From positions 1-64,000 of the forward strand of contig CACYNE010000020.1 of assembly GCA_902775605.1 (NCBI GenBank): DNA of 64,000 bases. Direction: 5' to 3'. The translations under genes were made by a program, and so were the position numbers. The stretch is from an uncultured Prevotellaceae bacterium (GTDB lineage: Bacteria; Bacteroidota; Bacteroidia; Bacteroidales; Bacteroidaceae). Position 1 is the first letter of the stretch, and each line of letters opens with the position of its first letter. A model generated the notes under the pieces. It was not told where the DNA came from. It ran no database searches and saw only the letters and a program-made list of their open reading frames with translations. Shown here one piece after another: positions 38,908 to 48,046 of the stretch.

Positions 38908-41900
38908 TTAGAATTGAATGGTTACACCAGCGGTAAACGACTTGGCACGCGGTGTCTGAGCATTATCAGTAGCTGTACCGCTCAAACCGCCATAGTTTAC
39001 CTCAGGATCGGCACCAGAGTACTTTGTCAGACAGAAGAGGTTATTAGCCGAGACATAGAAACTCAACTGGTTCAGTCCCCACTTCTTGATAACCTTTGGT
39101 TCCAAAGAATAGCTAATCTGCGTATAGTTCAGACGGATAAACGAGCCATCCTCAACAAAACGGTCTGAAGGCAATGCGTTGTAACCTTCGTTATACAGTG
39201 CGCGAGGAATCTCGGTGATGTCACCTTCAACACGCCAGCGCCAGTTCACGGCACGACTCTGGTTACTGTTGTTGTACATCTTCTCCACGTTACGACGAGC
39301 CTGATTGATAATCTTATTACCATAACGGAAGTTAAACTGGTTGTTCCAAGACAAACGTCCCCAGTTCAGCTTAAAGCCGAAACCACCAGTAAACTTAGGC
39401 AAAGAAGAACCCAGATAAACGATATCAAGTTCGTTAATCTGTCCGTCGTGGTTGACATCCTCATACATTGCATCACCACCACGGAACTGATAACTTACCG
39501 TTCCAGGGAAGTACATCATAGGCTTGGTCATATTGTTCTCATCGAGAATCACATTACCATCCTTGTCGCGAGCAACAGGAGCATTAGGACCACTCACGCC
39601 CGGAATCTCCTCTGCTGAATAATCGCTATACTGATAGACACCCTTATAGCGGAAACCATAGATACTACCGAAGGCTGCATTCAGTTCCACGCGGGTCAGA
39701 TAAGCAGCATTATTACCACCACTGTTACCCGATGCCACATATTCCTTATTCAGGCTGGCCAGACAGGTCTCATCCATTGCGGTAATCTCGTTCTTGTTAT
39801 TTGCGAACGTGATGTTGAAGTCGGCAGAGAACTTACCAGCCTTGATGATACGGTTACCATTGAGGTTGAACTCCCAACCGATGTTCTTCATGTCACCCAC
39901 GTTCTGATTGCTGAAGGTAGAGAAACCTGAAGAGGTAGGAATACCACGATTCTTCATCAGCAGGTCGGTGGTATATTGCCAATAGACCTCCACGTTACCT
40001 GTGATTCGGTCATCCCACAGTCCGAAGTCCGTACCCAGGTTATAGGTCTCTTTCTGCTCCCACTTCAGTTTCTTCATCTGAATGTTCTGAGGAGCCACAC
40101 TACCTACGCCCAGATAGCCTGAACCGTCGTTATAACGACTATAGAACAAACCTTCACTATCCGGCTGACGACCTACGATACCCCAACCTGGACGGATAGA
40201 CAGCATTGACACGAAAGGCAGAGCCTTCTTGAACCACTCCTCCTTACCGACGTTCCATCGGAGTGACAGAGCGGGGAAGTTACCCCAGCGCTCATCTTCA
40301 CCAAACTTGGTGCTACCGTCGCGGCGGACAGAGAAGTCTGCCATATAGCGGCCCTTGTATGCATAGTGGGCAGAATAAGTAAAGTAAACGCTGCGCCACT
40401 GTCCGCTACCTGTTGACATGTTGTAGATGATACCATCAGCAGCCGTACTTTGGATCGTACCACTGGGCAGGCCCCACATACCAGTATTCTGATTAGAAGA
40501 GGTACCATTGGTTGACTGTGCACGAAGCAACATGGTCAACACGTGGTCACGGTTCTTGAATGCAGGTGTAAAGGTCAGTGTGTGAGTCATCGTCACACCC
40601 AACGTCTTTGAAGAAGCCGATGTCGATCTGTTTGAAGAAGACGGGTCATTATTCGAGCCGGCATCATTCCATCCCTTTGTGCTCAATGACAAAGGCATAA
40701 ACGTCTCATCATAGCTGTTGAAGATGTTGAACACCACCTTACCCTCGTAGTTCAGGCGGGTCTTGTCATCCTCAAGGCTCAGCAAGTTGTAACGCAGCTT
40801 AAACTCAGGAGCGATGTTATAGCTCGTTCCATCGTTCGTTGCCTGATAAGCCAGAGCCACAGGATTCTTGTAGTTCAACTGGTCACGTCTCAGTTCAGAG
40901 TGAACCGTTGGCAGCATGCTGTAATAGTCTTCTAGGTCATTACCATATTTATCCTGCTCATAAATAGAGAGGTTAGGCATGCGGTTGTATGCGATTGACA
41001 GCAGGTCACCGTTATTTCTCTTGTTCTTCGTATAAGTCAGAGCAATGTTAGTCTCAATCTTGATACGGTCAGACACGAAGTAGTCCAGATTCACGCGAGA
41101 GGTGAAACGATCCAACTGCTGCTCAATGATAGAACCCGTCTCATGGTCGTAACCAGCACCAACACGGAAGTGAGCCTTCTCACCACCACCCGTCAGCGAG
41201 AGGTAATGGTTCTGGCGCCAACCCACCTGCTTGACTTCCTTCAGCCAGTCAGTATTGTTGTTATACATCTCATACTCTGAGAATGAAGGATCATAGTTAA
41301 TCTCCTGAATGTTACTAGCATCGTCACTCATGCGAGGGTTGAAGTACTCTTCCTTCAGCATCATCGTGTACTCATCACCATTCAGCATCTTATATCCTTC
41401 GGGCTGATAAGTACCAGTCAGACGGAAGCTATAGCTCACACGTGTCTTACCACGTGAGCCACGCTTGGTCTTTATCTCAATCACACCGTTAGAACCTTGA
41501 GAACCCCAGATAGCCGTAGCTGCGGCATCCTTCAACACCGAGATGCTCTCAATATCCTCTGGGTTCACGTTCAGCAACTCAGCGAACTTCTCCTCGTTCA
41601 TCGTTGACACATCGTCATTGATATTGGTTTCCCACACGTTGCCATCAACCACAATCAGCGGCTCAGCATTACCCGTAATGGTAGAAACACCACGCAGACG
41701 CATAGAGGTACCTTTACCCAAGTCACCACCAGCCACAATATCCAGACCAGCGATACGACCCTGCAGGGCCTCATCAACAGTCGTCATGGAGAGACCCTCG
41801 AACTCAGACATGTTAATGCTTTGCTGAGAGGTAGAGATCTCGTCAACGGGGATAGACAAGCCTGAACCCTGTGAGCGTTTCTTTTGAGACACGACCAATT

Positions 41901-42216
41901 CAGGAATCACGTTGTCGTCCTGCAGACGAATATTAAAATGTGTCTTGTTAAAAGGCAGAACCACTTTCTTGTAACCCACATAAGTAATACTCAACTTATC
42001 CTTAGGGTTCTTCAAGCGGAAAGAGAAGTTACCACTCATATCTGTCACAGCCGCAGCCTGAATACGATTCGACGCATCAAGCTCCACAACATTAGCTCGC
42101 ATCACGGGACCAAACTCGTCAGTCACCGTTCCGCTAATGATATCGCCCGCTTTCTGGGCGTTGGCAGTCATCAGAAAACTAAAAAATGAAAATATAAAAA
42201 TAACTATTCGTTTCAT
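38908..42216 (-). CDS. SusC/RagA-family TonB-dependent transporter (first pair)
   Basis: The protein has 1102 residues from the ATG at 42216. That start is chosen because it gives a clean signal peptide (MKRIVIFIFSFFSFLMTANA) and has AAGGA four bases upstream; a longer frame to 42273 adds 19 residues of non-signal sequence that would overlap the previous gene's end region. A carboxypeptidase-regulatory-like domain (~25-105) is followed by a plug (~130-235; LQGRIAGLDIV, SVLKDAAATAIWGSQGSNGV) and a barrel ending FTAGVTIQF. With the SusD gene 26 nt downstream it forms the first glycan import complex. It follows a fasciclin lipoprotein gene by 28 nt. Confidence 0.95.
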   Translation of the reverse strand: MKRIVIFIFSFFSFLMTANAQKAGDIISGTVTDEFGPVMRANVVELDASNRIQAAAVTDMSGNFSFRLKNPKDKLSITYVGYKKVVLPFNKTHFNIRLQDDNVIPELVVSQKKRSQGSGLSIPVDEISTSQQSINMSEFEGLSMTTVDEALQGRIAGLDIVAGGDLGKGTSMRLRGVSTITGNAEPLIVVDGNVWETNINDDVSTMNEEKFAELLNVNPEDIESISVLKDAAATAIWGSQGSNGVIEIKTKRGSRGKTRVSYSFRLTGTYQPEGYKMLNGDEYTMMLKEEYFNPRMSDDASNIQEINYDPSFSEYEMYNNNTDWLKEVKQVGWRQNHYLSLTGGGEKAHFRVGAGYDHETGSIIEQQLDRFTSRVNLDYFVSDRIKIETNIALTYTKNKRNNGDLLSIAYNRMPNLSIYEQDKYGNDLEDYYSMLPTVHSELRRDQLNYKNPVALAYQATNDGTSYNIAPEFKLRYNLLSLEDDKTRLNYEGKVVFNIFNSYDETFMPLSLSTKGWNDAGSNNDPSSSNRSTSASSKTLGVTMTHTLTFTPAFKNRDHVLTMLLRAQSTNGTSSNQNTGMWGLPSGTIQSTAADGIIYNMSTGSGQWRSVYFTYSAHYAYKGRYMADFSVRRDGSTKFGEDERWGNFPALSLRWNVGKEEWFKKALPFVSMLSIRPGWGIVGRQPDSEGLFYSRYNDGSGYLGVGSVAPQNIQMKKLKWEQKETYNLGTDFGLWDDRITGNVEVYWQYTTDLLMKNRGIPTSSGFSTFSNQNVGDMKNIGWEFNLNGNRIIKAGKFSADFNITFANNKNEITAMDETCLASLNKEYVASGNSGGNNAAYLTRVELNAAFGSIYGFRYKGVYQYSDYSAEEIPGVSGPNAPVARDKDGNVILDENNMTKPMMYFPGTVSYQFRGGDAMYEDVNHDGQINELDIVYLGSSLPKFTGGFGFKLNWGRLSWNNQFNFRYGNKIINQARRNVEKMYNNSNQSRAVNWRWRVEGDITEIPRALYNEGYNALPSDRFVEDGSFIRLNYTQISYSLEPKVIKKWGLNQLSFYVSANNLFCLTKYSGADPEVNYGGLSGTATDNAQTPRAKSFTAGVTIQF

Positions 42217-42244
42217 AATCCTTGCATTTTGATTTTTTAATTTC

Positions 42245-44809
42245 CTAATCACCCAGAGATAATGGTTTATCAATCAGATGAATCACAGCCGAAGAACTCG
42301 TCTCAATAAGAGTAGCCTTCTTTGCGTCAGAGTCATTGTACTGATATTCACGAGCCATCAGATTATAGAGTCGTGGATCGGTGGTCACCACCTTAACAGG
42401 CGTACGAGAATGATCTTTCTTACATGCCTGATCCACAATCGTGATACCATTGTCCGTCAACTGAGCCGTCACACGATAGAAACGCTCCGTGGAAGGATCG
42501 ATAACTGCCGTCTCGAAGTCTGCACTGTCATTTTCAGCACCGATAAAGAGGGCATTATCCTGAATATGGTATTTTACAAAGTTCACAATCTTCAGCGAGT
42601 CACGTGTCTTTGCCGAGATGTTGCCTGCCTCCTCATAGGCCTCCACCTGTTCCCAGGTAGGCAACTTCTTGGCATCCTGCAGAGCCTGAATACTCTCATT
42701 GCTAGGCACATAGACCGTATAGTGATAAGTATTAAACGCTGAGATATTCTGTCCAGCAGTAGCATTGCGCTTGTTGTGAATGATTTCGAACAGTCCGCTA
42801 CCATCCATCAAATCCAAGAACTTAGAGAACTCAGGACGGCTGGCCAGGATATCACGTACCGTCTGACGTGTTGTCATGATAGGCTCGTCATCCAGGATGT
42901 AAGCCTTACCATTACCACCCTTTGTCTGGTCATAGACCTGTGTCACACGGAGAGGCTTGCCCTCATTTACCTGATAGCTGCCTTCCACCGTCATGCCGTT
43001 GGCACCTGCCTTGGCATTCTTCACACGGATCTCTGTTCCACCCTTGGTACGATAGTACTCGTGTCCATCCTCCACATTACCGATAACGATATGCGTTTCC
43101 AGCACATCCTTCAAGCGGTTCTTAATAGTATAGTCATCCGTAATACGACCAATTGAATCGCCTACCATGCCTGTCTCAGGATCATAGTTCCACACACTAG
43201 CCCACACACGCTCAGACTTGTTCGTCTTCGAGCCATCATAGTGGAAACGTAGCAACTGTCGCTGATTCTTGCCATAAGAGCAAGGATCAATATATTGCAG
43301 CAAAGCCTGGTTCCTGGGAATGAAGAAACTGTAGGTGGCGTTCAGCGAGTTCAGATACACCTTGTACTGCAGAACGTCCTTATCAATAGCCCATTTGATG
43401 ATGTTCATCGTCTCGTTGATAATCACAGGATACGACACACTAACAAAAGCCGTCGGCGTATAGACCTTGTTGGTCTGATAAATGGCACCGTTGCAAGCCA
43501 GCCACACAGAATCAATATCCTCAATCTTAACGCCCATGGGATCATTGGCATCATTCAGAATACCAGAGAACTTAGAAGGCACCGAACTGACAAACGAGCC
43601 AAGCATATTCACGTTGATCAGCTCATTAATCACATCATTGGGCACGTTCTCCAACGTTCCGTAGTAGTCGCGAAGCACCTTTCCAGCACCATTATTCCAG
43701 TATTCCGTTATAGCCTCATCAGAAGGAACCATCATCACAGCCATATCACGCTGCATGGCAATGTTACCATCCTGGTCATTCAAACCCGTATAGTAGTCGT
43801 TCCACTCTGGGTCGAACTTCAGCAGGCCACTAACAGAACCTCTGTCAGGAGAAGCATTCACGGCAATGCCATTCTGCGATTTCTCCGAGAAGAAACGCTT
43901 CTGGAAAACCGTGTCCACATTGGTGTCATACAGATAGTTATACTGCGTCGTCGTTGCCTTGTCCAAGGGGTATGGTGCACAATAGCGTTCCAGCAAGCTA
44001 TTCCAGATGCTGACATTCGACTTCCGGCGAATCAGCTCAGCCATATTGGGCAGCGGAGTGATTACCTCAGCCATCTTGTGGATGAAACCATTCGAGCACT
44101 TGATGTTCGGCTCGTCCACAGAAACGCCATTAATGCTGGCATCACCAGCCTGACGGTTGGTGGTGAAGTTGTTGATAAAGTCATAGTCGGCATTGGTGAT
44201 ATGCTTGTTCACCAACTGCTTCTCGATAAACTGCACCAAGGGCACATTCGAGTTGTCAGTCATGCAGACCATAGGCTTACCCGACTCACGATAGCGTTTC
44301 CAGTAAGGATTGTCGGGCATATCTGCAGCGGTCAGCACAGCCACAGAGTCATAGGTAGAACTCGACGAATAGCGTCGCATACACTCGCCTTCTTTGGGAG
44401 GATTACCCTCCACGCTGGGCAAGCTGTTCAGCTGCATCGAGTTGTTCATCATGCTGCCAAAGAGCAACAGTTTCTTTTGCGAATTTGACAGGTCGCTGTA
44501 ACTTTTCACGCCCCAAGAGTTATTCGCGAAGAATCTTTCATAGGCCGCATCGTCTGCCACGAAGAGTGTTCGTGAACCTGTCTTTGCCAACACATCACGA
44601 AAGCCCAGTTCGTCAATCAGACGAACCGTGTTTTTGTAGTTCCCCTGTTCATCCAGCCAACTATAGATGCTTGAGCCCCATCCGTCGGGAGTACGTTCAT
44701 CCAAGTCGTAGTCTGAACAAGACACCAGGCCACCGCCACATGCCAGTAGCAATCCAGCTGCCAGTAACCAACACCGGCTTCGTTTCAGGATTTGTCTTTT
44801 GGTTTTCAT
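42245..44809 (-). CDS. Large multi-fasciclin surface lipoprotein, first gene of the SusC/SusD operon
   Basis: The 854-residue protein has a lipobox cysteine at residue 31 (GGLVSCSDYDLDE) with acidic residues after it, consistent with export to the cell surface. At least three FAS1-like units can be followed: ~55-255 (TLFVADDAAYERFF; closing CSNGFIHKMAEVI), ~265-450 (MMVPSDEAITEYW; closing CNGAIYQTNKV), and ~455-650 (FFIPRNQALLQYI). A final one at ~660-850 has YTVYVPSNESIQAL and closes SSAVIHLIDK. Such repeated FAS1 units normally mediate adhesion. As the first gene of an operon with two SusC/SusD pairs it probably helps hold or position the polysaccharide. The likely start is ATG 44809, about 70 nt downstream of the -7 element. 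Confidence 0.82.
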   Translation of the reverse strand: MKTKRQILKRSRCWLLAAGLLLACGGGLVSCSDYDLDERTPDGWGSSIYSWLDEQGNYKNTVRLIDELGFRDVLAKTGSRTLFVADDAAYERFFANNSWGVKSYSDLSNSQKKLLLFGSMMNNSMQLNSLPSVEGNPPKEGECMRRYSSSSTYDSVAVLTAADMPDNPYWKRYRESGKPMVCMTDNSNVPLVQFIEKQLVNKHITNADYDFINNFTTNRQAGDASINGVSVDEPNIKCSNGFIHKMAEVITPLPNMAELIRRKSNVSIWNSLLERYCAPYPLDKATTTQYNYLYDTNVDTVFQKRFFSEKSQNGIAVNASPDRGSVSGLLKFDPEWNDYYTGLNDQDGNIAMQRDMAVMMVPSDEAITEYWNNGAGKVLRDYYGTLENVPNDVINELINVNMLGSFVSSVPSKFSGILNDANDPMGVKIEDIDSVWLACNGAIYQTNKVYTPTAFVSVSYPVIINETMNIIKWAIDKDVLQYKVYLNSLNATYSFFIPRNQALLQYIDPCSYGKNQRQLLRFHYDGSKTNKSERVWASVWNYDPETGMVGDSIGRITDDYTIKNRLKDVLETHIVIGNVEDGHEYYRTKGGTEIRVKNAKAGANGMTVEGSYQVNEGKPLRVTQVYDQTKGGNGKAYILDDEPIMTTRQTVRDILASRPEFSKFLDLMDGSGLFEIIHNKRNATAGQNISAFNTYHYTVYVPSNESIQALQDAKKLPTWEQVEAYEEAGNISAKTRDSLKIVNFVKYHIQDNALFIGAENDSADFETAVIDPSTERFYRVTAQLTDNGITIVDQACKKDHSRTPVKVVTTDPRLYNLMAREYQYNDSDAKKATLIETSSSAVIHLIDKPLSLGD

Positions 44810-44877
44810 ACGTTTTGAATTTTTGGAATTATTGAGATTTTATTTTTCTTCGTCTCGTCTAGTGCATTTATGCGATG

Positions 44878-44978
44878 CAAAATTAGTAATAATACGCGTA
44901 AAAGACTTTTTGACACGTCCGAACGACTTTTGTTTTCGTCACCATGCATTATATTAGTGTCGCATGTGTTTTTCAATA
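44878..44978 (-). promoter_or_regulatory. Promoter and candidate operators of the SusC/SusD operon
   Basis: TAATTTTG (44878-44885) is the -7 element. After exactly 19 nt comes the 15-bp block 44905-44919, matching 23929-23943 at 13/15 with the same spacing. At 44958-44978 lies the 21-bp block that matches 19944-19964 at 19/21, here about 41 bp farther from its -7 box. The two kinds of block are the best candidates for binding sites of the hybrid regulator or a co-regulator. Confidence 0.65.
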
Positions 44979-44990
44979 CGTCTCAAAAGC

Positions 44991-45018
44991 AAGAAAAGCC
45001 CGCCTTTCAGCGGACTTT
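44991..45018 (-). terminator. Terminator of the TonB-dependent receptor gene
   Basis: AAAGCCCGC (44995-45003) pairs with GCGGACTTT (45010-45018) apart from one G-T wobble; a six-base loop lies between, and the minus strand continues with TTTTC. It begins 34 nt after the stop codon at 45052. Confidence 0.7.
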
Positions 45019-45051
45019 CCTTTGTTTTTTTATTAATAAGGTGTATCACCG

Positions 45052-47451
45052 TTAGAAGTGCAGCTTCACATCTACGCCAACCTGCAGGGGCAGGCCAGCC
45101 TGAGCAAAACCTTGCTCTGTCGATGTGCTGTTCAGCGAACTGTTCACCAAGAATGTATTGTAGTGTGTGTTGGTCAAATTACGTCCCCAGAAATCAACAA
45201 CCACATTGTTTGTGTTCAGCGCCAGGTGAGCACCCAGTGTTGCATAGAACTTCTGGTACAGATTATTATTTGCCTCCCAGTAGGTCTTACCCTGACCCTT
45301 AGCGTTCACACCAAGCACAACGCTCTTCACGAAACAATTGTTCACGTCAAAGCGATAGTCACCGTTCACGCTGAACTGATGCTGAGGAATGAAAGGCACA
45401 TTCTTATCTTTAAAGCTGACTGCCTCAAATCCTGAGGTTGTAGCCACGCTATCAGTATAGTCTTTAAATACAGCGTGTGTGAAACTATAGGTTGCGCCCC
45501 ACATCAGATGATTATCAAAGGCATGTCCACGCAGAGCCAACTCTGCACCACAGCTATAGCTCTTTCCTGCATTAACCGTCATACGGCCATATCCAGAAGT
45601 AGGAATCATCACAGACAACTGCTGATTATGAATCTGAGTATAGAAGAAAGCGGCGTCTGCTTTCACCTTTCCATCAAACAAGCTCAGGTGGGCACCTGCC
45701 TCATAGTTCCAGCTTTCCTCTGGCTTATAAGAAACAGTTTCTTCGATATTATCGTAATCCTGCAACGAGTGCTCCACATCATAGTCGCCTCTCATTGCAT
45801 CCTTTTGATGATTATTCAAATCTGTTCGCAGGATATCACTAAACATCTGTATATTGAAACCTCCAGCTCGATAGCCCTTAGAAACAATAGCATATACATT
45901 ATTATTCATATCATCAAAAGTATATGTCAGACCCACCTTAGGCAACAATTGAGTATAAGTATTCTGACGAGAATCAGCGATATGAGATGTCAGATGATAA
46001 GTCGCAACAGCATTGGCTGTACCACCAGTCATATTCATATATGCCAGATTATCATAGTCAAGTTTCACCTTATCAGCACTGAAACGCAAGCCCAGTGTCA
46101 TCTTCAAGTGATCATCCAACTGGATATTCGACTCATGGAAAGCAGCAAAACTAAACGCTGGCGTATGGAAATCACAAGGAACGGCCATCTCAGCACTCAT
46201 TGTCACACCCATTGCAGCAACAGCAGCCTCTGCAGCTGCCTGAGGCATACCACCTCTAACCATACCTTGAATCATAGCATTCTTCATTGCTTTTGCTATG
46301 GCATTACCAATAGGACCTGTAATTGCATCACCAAATCCCACAGGCGCATTGGTGTGCAGCCACTGGTAACTGCCAAAGAGGCCCGAGGTATGCTGCCAAC
46401 GGCTGGCATTATTGGTACGGAGCACCAATTCCTGAGTCAGGGCGTTCATCTTCTGTACCTGCTGCAGACTCATATAGTCCTCAGGCAGATAGTCCTGGTC
46501 CATGTTCATGCGGTCCCACAGATACTGATGACTGGTAGTCGATGTGAGCAGGTAGTTGTCGAAGGCATACGACACCGTAAGGCCTGTGTTCACCATCTGA
46601 CGACGATAGGTGTTCATAAAGGTCGTTGAGGGATCAGCCGTCTCTTCCTTATCAGCATCATAGAGTCCGTAGGGGAAACCATTCTGATTGGTGTACTGAT
46701 AATCGCTGGTCAGGTCGAATGTTAGCCGGTCCAAGGGTTTCCACATCAGGCGCACCTTGGCTCCGGCCTCATTCATTTCATCATTATATGTGTTTAAATT
46801 GGTGTTCTTAAAGAAGCCGTCCTGTCCGTTATAGAAACCTGCCACCATCAAGGCCAGCTTATCGCAGAAGCGGTGATAGTGAGCCACCTCAGCCTTACGA
46901 GTGAAGTGCGAGCCAACACTCAGGTTCACGTCGGTGCCCTGATAACTCATGGGGTTCTTTGAATAGACACGAACGATACCACCCTCGGTGTTAGCGCCAT
47001 AGAGCGTTCCCTGCGGACCGCGCAGCACGTCTACACGATCCAGCATATAGAAATGGGTATTGAAGGCCGACTTTGACATCAAGGGAATATGATCGTAGTA
47101 GATGCCCACAGCCGAGTTGTTCACGCGCGAGCCTATACCTCTTATATACATAGCAGAGGTGAGGCGGCTGCCATATTCAGGCATTGTGAACGAGGGCACG
47201 TAGTAAGACAACTGTCCCAGGCCCTGCACATTCATCTGCTGCAAATCCTTTGCGCCAAAAACGCTACTACTCAATGGCTGTTGTCTCAGCAGGAAACCTT
47301 CCTTAGGCTGTGCGACAACCACCAACTCATCAAGATCAACCACTTTACTCGTGTCAGCAACAGCCGACTCGTCAAGAGTGTTCTTAGTGTCGGCCAAACA
47401 AGCCGATGCACTCACCAGGGCCATCAGGCCCAAAACCATTATCCTATTCAT
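45052..47451 (-). CDS. TonB-dependent outer-membrane receptor (not SusC type)
   Basis: The 799-residue protein has a signal peptide (about 1-20), a TonB-box-like segment DELVVVAQ (~41-48), a plug domain (~60-165; YIRGIGSRVNNSAVGIYYDH, LRGPQGTLYGANTEGGIVRV) and a 22-strand-type barrel ending VGVDVKLHF. It lacks the carboxypeptidase-like domain and the ~1000-residue length of SusC proteins and has no SusD partner, so it resembles small-ligand receptors (siderophore, cofactor or sugar) of the IroE/FecA-like class. A Gly/Ala/Met-rich loop (~375-420) is unusual for a barrel loop. It has its own good promoter and terminator, so it is independent of the adjacent operon; whether it belongs to the xylan regulon is open. 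Confidence 0.88.
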   Translation of the reverse strand: MNRIMVLGLMALVSASACLADTKNTLDESAVADTSKVVDLDELVVVAQPKEGFLLRQQPLSSSVFGAKDLQQMNVQGLGQLSYYVPSFTMPEYGSRLTSAMYIRGIGSRVNNSAVGIYYDHIPLMSKSAFNTHFYMLDRVDVLRGPQGTLYGANTEGGIVRVYSKNPMSYQGTDVNLSVGSHFTRKAEVAHYHRFCDKLALMVAGFYNGQDGFFKNTNLNTYNDEMNEAGAKVRLMWKPLDRLTFDLTSDYQYTNQNGFPYGLYDADKEETADPSTTFMNTYRRQMVNTGLTVSYAFDNYLLTSTTSHQYLWDRMNMDQDYLPEDYMSLQQVQKMNALTQELVLRTNNASRWQHTSGLFGSYQWLHTNAPVGFGDAITGPIGNAIAKAMKNAMIQGMVRGGMPQAAAEAAVAAMGVTMSAEMAVPCDFHTPAFSFAAFHESNIQLDDHLKMTLGLRFSADKVKLDYDNLAYMNMTGGTANAVATYHLTSHIADSRQNTYTQLLPKVGLTYTFDDMNNNVYAIVSKGYRAGGFNIQMFSDILRTDLNNHQKDAMRGDYDVEHSLQDYDNIEETVSYKPEESWNYEAGAHLSLFDGKVKADAAFFYTQIHNQQLSVMIPTSGYGRMTVNAGKSYSCGAELALRGHAFDNHLMWGATYSFTHAVFKDYTDSVATTSGFEAVSFKDKNVPFIPQHQFSVNGDYRFDVNNCFVKSVVLGVNAKGQGKTYWEANNNLYQKFYATLGAHLALNTNNVVVDFWGRNLTNTHYNTFLVNSSLNSTSTEQGFAQAGLPLQVGVDVKLHF

Positions 47452-47472
47452 ATCTTTTTAGAATTTCGGGTG

Positions 47473-47503
47473 CAAAGGTACAACATTAATCTGAACCGCA
47501 CAA
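47473..47503 (-). promoter_or_regulatory. Promoter of the TonB-dependent receptor gene
   Basis: On the minus strand TTG (47501-47503), a 20-nt spacer and TACCTTTG (47473-47480) match the Bacteroidetes consensus in both elements. The start codon is 22 nt beyond the -7 box. Confidence 0.75.
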
Positions 47504-47560
47504 TCCTCATTTATATGGATTTTGCCGTTCACCCGAAAAAAAGACCAGAATAGAATGAGC

Positions 47561-47917
47561 TTATTCGCCTACAAACTTAGCAATCGTACTCAGACAGAGC
47601 TGACTACTGATGGGCTTAGTCAGGAAATCCACGCAGCCAGCGTCGATGGCCAACTGGCGATCACTCTCAAAAGCATTTGCAGTCAGCGCGATAACAGGCA
47701 GTTCAGGACATTGCTCCTTAATCAGAGATGTTGCCTCCAGACCGTCCATCACAGGCATCTTAATGTCCATGAGTACCAAGTCAAAGCCTCCCTTTTTTGC
47801 CATGTCAACAGCCTCACGACCATCACGCGCTCTTTCAAACTCGTAGTGATTCTTCAAGATATACGTCATCAGAATGTAGTTGCTGTCATTGTCTTCAGCT
47901 ATCAGTAATTTCTTCAT
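47561..47917 (-). CDS. Stand-alone receiver-domain response regulator
   Basis: The protein is 118 residues from ATG 47917 (MKKLLIAEDNDSNY); an upstream ATG at 47962 would add 15 residues before the first beta-strand and would lie in the promoter, so it is rejected. The single CheY-like receiver has the acidic pair Glu8/Asp9, phospho-acceptor Asp51 in LVLMDIKMP and Lys101 in FLTKPIS. No output domain follows. Lone receivers with this MDIKMPVMDGLEAT signature are usually phosphate shuttles or partners of hybrid kinases (DivK- or Rcp-like). No kinase gene lies next to it; the nearest are at 24210-28133 and 52011-53102. It is monocistronic and divergent from the GH51 gene. Confidence 0.9.
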   Translation of the reverse strand: MKKLLIAEDNDSNYILMTYILKNHYEFERARDGREAVDMAKKGGFDLVLMDIKMPVMDGLEATSLIKEQCPELPVIALTANAFESDRQLAIDAGCVDFLTKPISSQLCLSTIAKFVGE

Positions 47918-47948
47918 GTGCAAAATAAGTGTGTTAGTTAATTTGTTA

Positions 47949-47956
47949 CAAAAGTA
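47949..47956 (-). promoter_or_regulatory. -7 element of the receiver-domain gene
   Basis: TACTTTTG on the minus strand lies 31 nt upstream of ATG 47917. Its upstream half overlaps the -33 region of the divergent GH51 promoter (47977-48007), so the two genes could influence each other. Confidence 0.55.
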
Positions 47957-47976
47957 ATACATTTATTGGAAATTCC

Positions 47977-48007
47977 TTTGTATTTTTCAAACTTTTAACT
48001 AATTTTG
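47977..48007 (+). promoter_or_regulatory. Promoter of the GH51 gene
   Basis: TTTG (47977-47980), a 19-nt spacer and TAATTTTG (48000-48007) match the Bacteroidetes promoter consensus. The predicted leader is about 33 nt. Confidence 0.75.
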
Positions 48008-48046
48008 CACAGACAATAATAAACAATCACTTAAGCACTACAAGAC

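Noticed and set aside
24718..41891. Further TGAGACA heptamers inside coding sequence (about 24720, 27022, 41885)
   Set aside because: They are single copies at a frequency expected by chance and lie within conserved coding regions.
42217..42273. Longer N-terminus for the first SusC protein
   Set aside because: It adds 19 residues without signal character; the ATG at 42216 has AAGGA upstream and gives a normal signal peptide.
47918..47962. Longer N-terminus for the receiver protein starting at 47962
   Set aside because: It overlaps the -7 element at 47949-47956 and precedes the first beta-strand of the receiver fold.
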